Both the position numbers and the translations under genes were made by a program. Shown piece after piece: positions 1 to 5,359 of a stretch of DNA of 5,359 bases (its first letter is position 1; each line of letters begins with the position of its first letter). Below the pieces are notes generated by a model. It worked only from the letters and a program-made list of their open reading frames with translations, ran no database searches and was not told where the DNA came from. The stretch covers positions 1-5,359 of the forward strand of contig SYFN01000199.1 of the NCBI GenBank assembly GCA_005800405.1, given 5' to 3'. Source of the DNA: Burkholderiales bacterium. Lineage in GTDB: Bacteria > Pseudomonadota > Gammaproteobacteria > Burkholderiales > Burkholderiaceae_D.

Positions 1-320
<320 letters not shown>

Positions 321-500
321 GCGCAACTGGTTGCACCGACATAATTAGATATTCAGAAGACTATTTTGTGCAGATTCCGATGTAAGCGATCAGTCAAATC
401 TGTTATTCGCTAAGACGTACGGTTTTCCGGAACTTCACACGAGAATTTTTTCCTCAATGCCGACGCATGACGGTGACGGTTCACTTTCACGGTACAGAAG

Positions 501-509
501 AGGGGGTGA
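501..509 (+). promoter_or_regulatory. Shine-Dalgarno site of the ankyrin-repeat gene
   Basis: A strong purine-rich AGGGGGTGA sits six bases before the ATG at 516. The TGA at 507-509 is in frame with that ATG, so no longer start is possible and the start is fixed. The strength of this site argues that the ankyrin gene is actively translated. Confidence 0.75.
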
Positions 510-515
510 TATCGT

Positions 516-1586
516 ATGGACAGCTGGCCAGAAACACCGCTCATAAAACCCAAATTTACGACGCCACCCGGCTCGGATAAATACTCAAAAGAAGAATCTG
601 ATGCGCCGCAGCTTGATACGCTCACACCTCGAATGGTACCCAGGTTACGAGCACGGAGGACGGAATGTGATCAGATTAATGAGGATTGGTCTGGAGACTT
701 TTCCTTTGATGAGCTGATGCTTACCAATGGCAGTGACAGACCCGAGGGCTCGCCGGATTCATTGCAGCATTTGCCACGATTATCTGTACTGTGTTGCCAT
801 GCGCATGATGCAGAGAGCCTGGCCACCGTCCGAGATGCAGTTTTATCGGGCGAGAATATCCACCAGAAAGATCCGACTTATGGGCACACACCTTTACACT
901 GGGCTTGCATGTTTTCGAGCGTGGCTGCAGTCGACTTGCTGCTGGGGCAGGGTGCGGTGGATGACGTTAACGAGCTTGATAATTTGAATGCGACACCACT
1001 CACTTGCCTGATAAACCACCGAGAACTTCCGGTGCATGAGGCCATGGTGCGGCGCTTACTTGAGGCGGGTGCCCGTCTTGATCTGGTGGAGAGTGGGGGA
1101 CATGTATTGCTGTTTCAAGACTATCTGACGCCGGTACTGGCAGGCGCGTTGTTTCAAAAGGGCTTGAACATTGACTGTATCAACGTCATGCGAGAAACCC
1201 CGCTGCAATTGGCCTCGGCGTGGGGGAACGAGGCTTTGGTCGAGTTTTTGCTCGCGCGTGGTGCCAATGTGCACCGACGGTGTTTGCTTGGATGCACAGT
1301 GCTGCACGATGGCGAGCTGGATCCGGTTATTGCCATTCGCCTCCTGCGCCTTGGGGCGCTGGTCGATGCCCACGATGATCTGGGTCAAACGCCGCTGATG
1401 CTGGCTTGTGATTTCAGCAATATGCCCTTGATTCGAGTGCTCCTTGAGCATGGGGCGTCGCTGGCAGTCAAATCCCATCAGGGCTGGTCTGCGCTGGATT
1501 GCGCGCAGAATTCCGGTCATCCGATCTACCAATATGTAATCGAGTGCGCCGGACTGACACCCGGCACGCGGCTGGCGAGCAGTTAA
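516..1586 (+). CDS. Ankyrin-repeat protein of unknown function
   Basis: A 356-residue protein built mainly of ankyrin repeats, a scaffold for protein-protein contacts. I cannot assign a partner or reaction. Residues 1-88 are a non-repeat leader rich in Pro, Ser, Thr, Asp and Glu, without a signal peptide or membrane segment. Repeat-like units then run roughly 89-118 (partial), 119-152 (GHTPLHWAC), 153-190 (NATPLTCL, RRLLEAGARLD), 194-221 (degenerate, LFQKGLNID), 222-255 (ETPLQLASAWGN, VEFLLARGANV), 256-284 (short, CTVLH), 285-318 (GQTPLMLAC, IRVLLEHGASL) and 319-348 (GWSALDCAQNSGH). The TPLxxA turns and LLxxGA helix ends are diagnostic. The start is supported by a strong ribosome site and an in-frame stop just upstream. 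The gene lies 195 bp after tgt and 86 bp before yajC and shows no sign of decay. Lack of a leader suggests a cytosolic protein, or a secretion substrate carrying an unrecognised signal. The fold is secure; the role is unknown. Confidence 0.93.
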   Translation: MDSWPETPLIKPKFTTPPGSDKYSKEESDAPQLDTLTPRMVPRLRARRTECDQINEDWSGDFSFDELMLTNGSDRPEGSPDSLQHLPRLSVLCCHAHDAESLATVRDAVLSGENIHQKDPTYGHTPLHWACMFSSVAAVDLLLGQGAVDDVNELDNLNATPLTCLINHRELPVHEAMVRRLLEAGARLDLVESGGHVLLFQDYLTPVLAGALFQKGLNIDCINVMRETPLQLASAWGNEALVEFLLARGANVHRRCLLGCTVLHDGELDPVIAIRLLRLGALVDAHDDLGQTPLMLACDFSNMPLIRVLLEHGASLAVKSHQGWSALDCAQNSGHPIYQYVIECAGLTPGTRLASS

Positions 1587-1607
1587 GAAGGTCGGTGCGC
1601 CCGCGCA

Positions 1608-1636
1608 GCTATGGATGAGGGCCGAAATGCTAGAAT
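1608..1636 (+). promoter_or_regulatory. Probable sigma-70 extended -10 promoter for yajC-secD-secF
   Basis: TGCTAGAAT at 1628-1636 combines an extended -10 TG motif with TAGAAT, five of six matches to TATAAT. The -35 region at the expected 17-bp distance (GCTATG, 1608-1613) is poor, as is common for extended -10 promoters. Transcription would start near 1643, leaving a leader of about 30 bases before the yajC ATG. It lies in the gap after the ankyrin stop, so the sec genes need not depend on transcription from tgt. This is inferred from motif only. Confidence 0.45.
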
Positions 1637-1672
1637 GCAGGGTCTTTGAACAACCCTTGACCGGAGCAGTCC

Positions 1673-1999
1673 ATGTTTATTTCCAACGCCTATGCGCAGG
1701 CTGCGGCACCCGCTGGCGCCGCAGGCGGTCTGATGAGCTTCTTGCCCATCATCCTGATGTTTGTCGTACTGTACTTTTTGATGATTCGTCCTCAGATGAA
1801 GCGGCAAAAAGAACAAAAGGCGATGATTGATGCGCTGGCCAAGGGTGATGAGATTGTGACTGCCGGTGGTGTAGTCGGCAAAATAACCAAGGTTAGCGAT
1901 GGCTATGTGACGGTCGAGGTGGGTGAAGGTACCGACATCGTCATGCAGAAAGCGGCAGTGACTCTACTGCTGCCCAAGGGCACGATCAAGGCGTTGTAA
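1673..1999 (+). CDS. yajC: Sec translocase accessory protein YajC
   Basis: YajC is a small inner-membrane protein that associates with SecD and SecF as the accessory subcomplex of the SecYEG preprotein translocon; it is abundant and not essential in E. coli. The 108 residues match the usual ~110. A short N-terminus (MFISNAYAQ) and an Ala/Gly-rich linker lead to one membrane helix at about residues 20-38 (LMSFLPIILMFVVLYFLMI). The family's conserved IRPQMKRQKE follows, then a cytosolic domain with KGDEIVTAGGVVGKI and a GTDIVMQKAAV segment. The ATG at 1673 has GGAG at 1663-1666 six bases upstream, and the start fits the family alignment. It begins 86 bp after the ankyrin stop, behind its own likely promoter, and is followed by a hairpin before secD. 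Confidence 0.97.
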   Translation: MFISNAYAQAAAPAGAAGGLMSFLPIILMFVVLYFLMIRPQMKRQKEQKAMIDALAKGDEIVTAGGVVGKITKVSDGYVTVEVGEGTDIVMQKAAVTLLLPKGTIKAL

Positions 2000-2015
2000 T
2001 ACCCAGATGCCCCGC

Positions 2016-2047
2016 ATGTCCGGCTCCTGAGCCGGACATTTTCTTTT
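2016..2047 (+). terminator. Intrinsic terminator-like hairpin between yajC and secD
   Basis: A perfect 10-bp inverted repeat (ATGTCCGGCT at 2016-2025 and AGCCGGACAT at 2030-2039) encloses the loop CCTG. It runs directly into TTTTCTTTT (2039-2047). GC-rich stem, tight loop and U-tract are the hallmarks of a Rho-independent terminator. It begins 17 bases after the yajC stop and ends 13 bases before the secD ATG at 2061. Since secD has no room for a promoter downstream of it, the site probably terminates only part of the transcripts, giving more yajC than secDF message. Alternatively it protects the 3' end of a processed yajC mRNA. Confidence 0.75.
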
Positions 2048-2052
2048 GATGC

Positions 2053-2056
2053 AGGA
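2053..2056 (+). promoter_or_regulatory. Shine-Dalgarno site that decides the secD start
   Basis: AGGA lies four bases before the ATG at 2061. Earlier in-frame starts (TTG at 2046, ATG at 2049) sit on or beside the terminator T-tract with no purine-rich site before them. Starting at 2061 gives MNRYPLWKY, which matches the usual SecD N-terminus. Confidence 0.6.
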
Positions 2057-2060
2057 TGCC

Positions 2061-3920
2061 ATGAACCGTTATCCTCTCTGGAAATATGTACTGATCTCGC
2101 TCGTGCTGTGTATGGGCGTGCTGTACACCGTACCCAATTTCTTCGGCGAGTCACCGGCTGTGCAGATCAGCAGTGCGAAAGCAACCCTCAAGCTGGGCCC
2201 TGAGACGGTCAGCCGTGCGCGTGCAGCTCTCGAGAAATCCGGTGTGCAGGCGGAAGCAGTTTTCTATGAAGACCTAGGCAACAACGGCACGGTACGCGCT
2301 CGCTTTGCGACCACGGACATGCAGTTCAAGGCAAAGACGGCGCTCGAGCAGGGGCTCGATAGTGATCCCACTGACCCAAGCTATCTGGTGGCCTTCAATT
2401 TGCTTCCCAATACACCGGGCTGGCTGCAAAGCTTGCATGCATTGCCCATGTACCTTGGTCTGGATTTGCGAGGTGGTGTGCATTTCCTGATGCAGGTAGA
2501 TTCCCGGGCAGTACTCGCTAAACGCATGCAGGGTATTCAAACAAGCGTTCGCGCGCTGCTGGTTGAAAAGCGCGTACGCTTTTCAGGCTTGTCGCGTGAA
2601 GGGGAGGCAGTTGATATCCGCTTCCGTGACGAGGCGACTCTTAACGCCGCGCGTGAGGTACTCAGTTCACAGTTGCCCGAGCTGGTACTGGTCGTGGTTC
2701 CTGATACCGAGGGTCAGCGTTTGCGTGCAACGCTCAATCCTGAGGCGCTCAAGAAAACACTGGAAGACGCGGTACAACAAAATATTTCCACGCTCTCCAA
2801 GCGGGTCAACGAGCTGGGTGTGGCAGAGCCGGTGATTCAACGTCAGGGCGCAGATCGTATTGTGGTGCAGCTGCCGGGTGTACAGGATGTCTCGCGCGCG
2901 AAAGACATCATTGGACGCACCGCGACGCTGGAAGTGCGTATGGTGGATGAATCCATCAGCCGCGGCACCGAGGAAAGCGCAGCCGTACCACTGGGTTCCG
3001 AATTTTTCAAATCAGGCAAAGCAACCCCGGTCATTCTTTATAAAGACCCGGTCATTACCGGCGACTACATTTCGGATGCCAGTGCAAGTTTTGACCAGAA
3101 CCAGCAACCCTCGGTCAGTATTGATCTCAATGGCGACGGCGGCCGCAAGATGCGCGAGGCCACGCGGAGCAAAGTCGGCAAGCTCATGGCCATCGTCTTG
3201 TTCGAAAAAGGCAAGGGTGAAGTGCTGACCGTGGCAACCATTCGTGATGAGCTCGGCTCACGTTTCCAGATCACGGGTATGGAATCACCCACCGCTGCGA
3301 CGGATCTTGCACTCCTGCTTCGCGCAGGCTCACTCGCTGCACCCATGGAAATCATTGAGGAGCGCACGATAGGACCGCAGCTGGGCGCGGAGAACATCAG
3401 CAAGGGTTTCAATTCCACTTTATATGGGTTTGCTGCCATCACCGTGTTCATGGTGATTTACTACCTCTTGTTTGGTGCCTTCAGTGTTTTTGCGTTGGCA
3501 GTCAACGTTATGCTCCTGATTGCGCTGCTGTCGCTGTTACAGGCAACTCTGACGCTGCCAGGTATTGCGGCGATTGCGCTCACACTGGGTATGGCGATCG
3601 ATGCCAACGTGCTGATCAATGAACGTATTCGCGAAGAGCTCCGTAACGGTAACTCACCACAGGCTGCGATTGCAGCGGGTTTTGAGCGTGCGTGGGCGAC
3701 CATTTTGGATTCGAACGTCACGACGCTGATTGCGGGCCTTGCGCTGCTGATTTTTGGATCGGGACCGATTCGGGGCTTTGCTGTCGTGCATTGTCTTGGT
3801 ATTTTGACGTCCATGTTCTCTGCTGTCGTGGTCGCGCGAGCGCTGGCAAATCTCTGGTATGGCCGTCGTAAAAAACTCAACAGCGTCTCAATCGGACAAG
3901 TCTGGAAACCAACTGCCTGA
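2061..3920 (+). CDS. secD: Protein translocase subunit SecD
   Basis: SecD, with SecF, is an RND-type membrane protein that uses the proton-motive force to pull preproteins out of the SecYEG channel on the periplasmic side. From ATG 2061 it has 619 residues, close to the 615 of E. coli. Visible are: a first membrane helix at about 9-25; LGLDLRGG at 132-139, the conserved opening of the periplasmic P1 region; the large periplasmic domain with NELGVAEPVIQRQG and IVVQLPGV; and EERTIGPQLG at 433-442 before the second helix. Helices follow at about 454-472, 474-496 and 498-518, with two more near the C-terminus. The helix-4 motif GMAIDANVLINERI contains Asp514, equivalent to the E. coli proton-relay Asp519. 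The C-terminus has ARALANLWYGRRK. Nothing is missing. It follows the yajC-secD hairpin and is 27 bp ahead of secF, with which it is surely co-transcribed. Confidence 0.98.
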   Translation: MNRYPLWKYVLISLVLCMGVLYTVPNFFGESPAVQISSAKATLKLGPETVSRARAALEKSGVQAEAVFYEDLGNNGTVRARFATTDMQFKAKTALEQGLDSDPTDPSYLVAFNLLPNTPGWLQSLHALPMYLGLDLRGGVHFLMQVDSRAVLAKRMQGIQTSVRALLVEKRVRFSGLSREGEAVDIRFRDEATLNAAREVLSSQLPELVLVVVPDTEGQRLRATLNPEALKKTLEDAVQQNISTLSKRVNELGVAEPVIQRQGADRIVVQLPGVQDVSRAKDIIGRTATLEVRMVDESISRGTEESAAVPLGSEFFKSGKATPVILYKDPVITGDYISDASASFDQNQQPSVSIDLNGDGGRKMREATRSKVGKLMAIVLFEKGKGEVLTVATIRDELGSRFQITGMESPTAATDLALLLRAGSLAAPMEIIEERTIGPQLGAENISKGFNSTLYGFAAITVFMVIYYLLFGAFSVFALAVNVMLLIALLSLLQATLTLPGIAAIALTLGMAIDANVLINERIREELRNGNSPQAAIAAGFERAWATILDSNVTTLIAGLALLIFGSGPIRGFAVVHCLGILTSMFSAVVVARALANLWYGRRKKLNSVSIGQVWKPTA

Positions 3921-3947
3921 GGCGGTCAGGTTCACCGAAAGGAAGTC

Positions 3948-4892
3948 ATGGAGTTTTTCAGAATAAAAAAAGACATATCGTTCATGCGGCATGCGTTGGT
4001 GTTCAACGTCATCTCGGCGCTGACCTTTGCCGCGGCTGTCTTTTTCCTATTCGCCAAAGGTCTGCATCTGTCGATTGAGTTCACCGGCGGTACGTTGATG
4101 GAAGTCGCGTACACCAAGCCTGCGGACCTCGAACGAATTCGCCAAAACATCTCATCGTTAGGCTTTACTGACAGTCAGGTGCAGAGTTTTGGTACCGCAC
4201 AAGACGTGTTGATTCGCTTGCCGGTGCAGAGAGGTAAAACTTCAGCGCAAGCAAGTACGCAGGTGATCGAGGTGCTGAAAGCACAAGATCCCAGTGTCAG
4301 CCTGCGGCGCGTGGAATTCGTGGGGCCGCAGGTGGGCGAGGAGCTCGCGCATGATGGTCTGACGGCACTGGCCTTTGTGGTCGTCGGCATCATGATTTAT
4401 CTCGCGTTCCGATTCGAATGGAAATTTGCGGTGGCTGCCATCATTGCGAACTTGCACGACGTGATTATCATTCTCGGATTTTTCGCGTTCTTTCAGTGGG
4501 AGTTCTCGCTGACAGTACTGGCTGCTGTGCTGGCGGTTCTGGGCTATTCGGTCAATGAATCGGTGGTGGTGTTTGACCGGGTGCGTGAGACTTTTCGTGA
4601 TCGTCGTTTTAACAAGCTGCAAACGGCCGAAGTCATGAACCACGCGATTACGAGCACAATTTCAAGAACCGTGATCACACACGGATCAACGCAGCTGATG
4701 GTGTTGTCGATGCTGATTTTTGGCGGCCCCACGCTGCATTATTTTGCGATGGCTCTGACGATCGGTATCTTGTTCGGAATTTATTCATCGGTGTTCGTTG
4801 CTGCGGCGGTGGCGATGTGGCTGGGCGTGAAGCGAGAGGATTTGCTCAAGCCCGTGAAACCGAAGGACGAGACGGATGGGGCAGTGGTTTGA
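3948..4892 (+). CDS. secF: Protein translocase subunit SecF
   Basis: SecF is the partner of SecD in the proton-driven accessory complex of the Sec translocon in the inner membrane. It has 314 residues (E. coli 323) and six predicted helices. Helix 1 lies at about 15-36; IEFTGGT at 43-49 opens the periplasmic domain; VGPQVGEEL at 125-133 precedes helix 2 (about 136-154). Helices 3 and 4 lie at about 161-182 and 187-209, and two more fall within about 240-292. The helix-4 motif GYSVNESVVVFDRVRE has Glu204 where E. coli SecF has Asp213, an acidic replacement that I recall as usual in betaproteobacterial sequences, and Asp210 shortly after. The C-terminal tail is short and charged. AAAGGAAG at 3938-3945 is a good ribosome site before the ATG. 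The gene is intact and last in the + strand cluster, followed by a terminator. Confidence 0.98.
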   Translation: MEFFRIKKDISFMRHALVFNVISALTFAAAVFFLFAKGLHLSIEFTGGTLMEVAYTKPADLERIRQNISSLGFTDSQVQSFGTAQDVLIRLPVQRGKTSAQASTQVIEVLKAQDPSVSLRRVEFVGPQVGEELAHDGLTALAFVVVGIMIYLAFRFEWKFAVAAIIANLHDVIIILGFFAFFQWEFSLTVLAAVLAVLGYSVNESVVVFDRVRETFRDRRFNKLQTAEVMNHAITSTISRTVITHGSTQLMVLSMLIFGGPTLHYFAMALTIGILFGIYSSVFVAAAVAMWLGVKREDLLKPVKPKDETDGAVV

Positions 4893-4915
4893 TTGTACCT
4901 GCCCATGTAAACAAG

Positions 4916-4941
4916 AAAGCCGGCGTGAATGCCGGTTTTTT
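4916..4941. terminator. Rho-independent terminator after secF, possibly bidirectional
   Basis: The arms AAAGCCGGC (4916-4924) and GCCGGTTTT (4931-4939) form a 9-bp stem with one G-U pair around the loop GTGAAT, followed by a T-run ending at 4941. It lies 24 bases after the secF stop. Read on the - strand, the same stem is followed by CTTTCTTGTTT and lies 39 bases after the purB stop, so it could also end purB transcripts, though less efficiently because that T-tract is interrupted. Confidence 0.85.
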
Positions 4942-4979
4942 ATGGTTTGCCGAGAGCACCGGCGGGTCCAGCACAACCC

Positions 4980-5359
<380 letters not shown>

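Noticed and set aside
424..450. Possible terminator after tgt, ending in the T-run at 445-450
   Set aside because: The only stem available before the T-run is short, AT-rich and mismatched, so it would not be stable enough to terminate.
321..515. Search for an insertion-sequence end, att site or small RNA gene flanking the ankyrin gene
   Set aside because: No terminal inverted repeat, direct target duplication or stable multi-stem RNA could be identified in this gap or in 1587-1672.
457..546. A short + strand ORF of about 29 codons overlapping the ankyrin start, a possible leader peptide
   Set aside because: It has no ribosome site before its ATG and no stalling-like sequence; chance ORF.
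1056..1532. A 158-codon open frame on the - strand inside the ankyrin gene
   Set aside because: It is fully antisense to a clearly coding ankyrin array, its protein has no recognisable features, and no ribosome site is evident; it is a shadow frame.
3065..3880. Two long - strand open frames (128 and 139 codons) opposite secD
   Set aside because: They lie antisense to conserved SecD sequence and have Arg/Ser-rich compositions typical of shadow frames.

Overview
This is mostly a housekeeping window. It carries the conserved bacterial block tgt–yajC–secD–secF on the + strand, followed by the 3' end of purB converging on the - strand. The proteins look betaproteobacterial. SecD opens with MNRYPLWKY, SecF with MEFFRIKKDI and FMRHALVFNVIS, and the PurB tail contains [20 protein letters not shown]; these read like Burkholderiales/Nitrosomonadales versions. 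The base composition is moderate in GC by eye. I do not name a genus.

Layout from left to right: (1) the last ~105 codons of tgt, queuine tRNA-ribosyltransferase, ending at 320. (2) A 195-bp spacer. (3) A 356-residue ankyrin-repeat protein at 516-1586, which is not a usual member of this cluster. (4) An 86-bp spacer with a plausible extended -10 promoter for the sec genes. (5) yajC (1673-1999). (6) A strong hairpin plus T-tract (2016-2047) squeezed between yajC and secD. (7) secD (2061-3920) and secF (3948-4892), 27 bp apart. (8) A terminator (4916-4941) that could work in both directions between secF and purB. (9) The C-terminal 125 codons of purB on the - strand, running off the right edge.

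YajC, SecD and SecF form the accessory membrane complex that helps SecYEG/SecA complete protein export using the proton-motive force. Tgt and PurB are unrelated neighbours (tRNA modification and purine synthesis).

The two points that depart from a textbook cluster are the ankyrin gene between tgt and yajC, and the terminator-like hairpin inside yajC–secDF, which could lower secDF expression relative to yajC. I found no CRISPR array, tRNA, rRNA, insertion sequence or phage gene. I also found no convincing evidence of a new multi-gene system.
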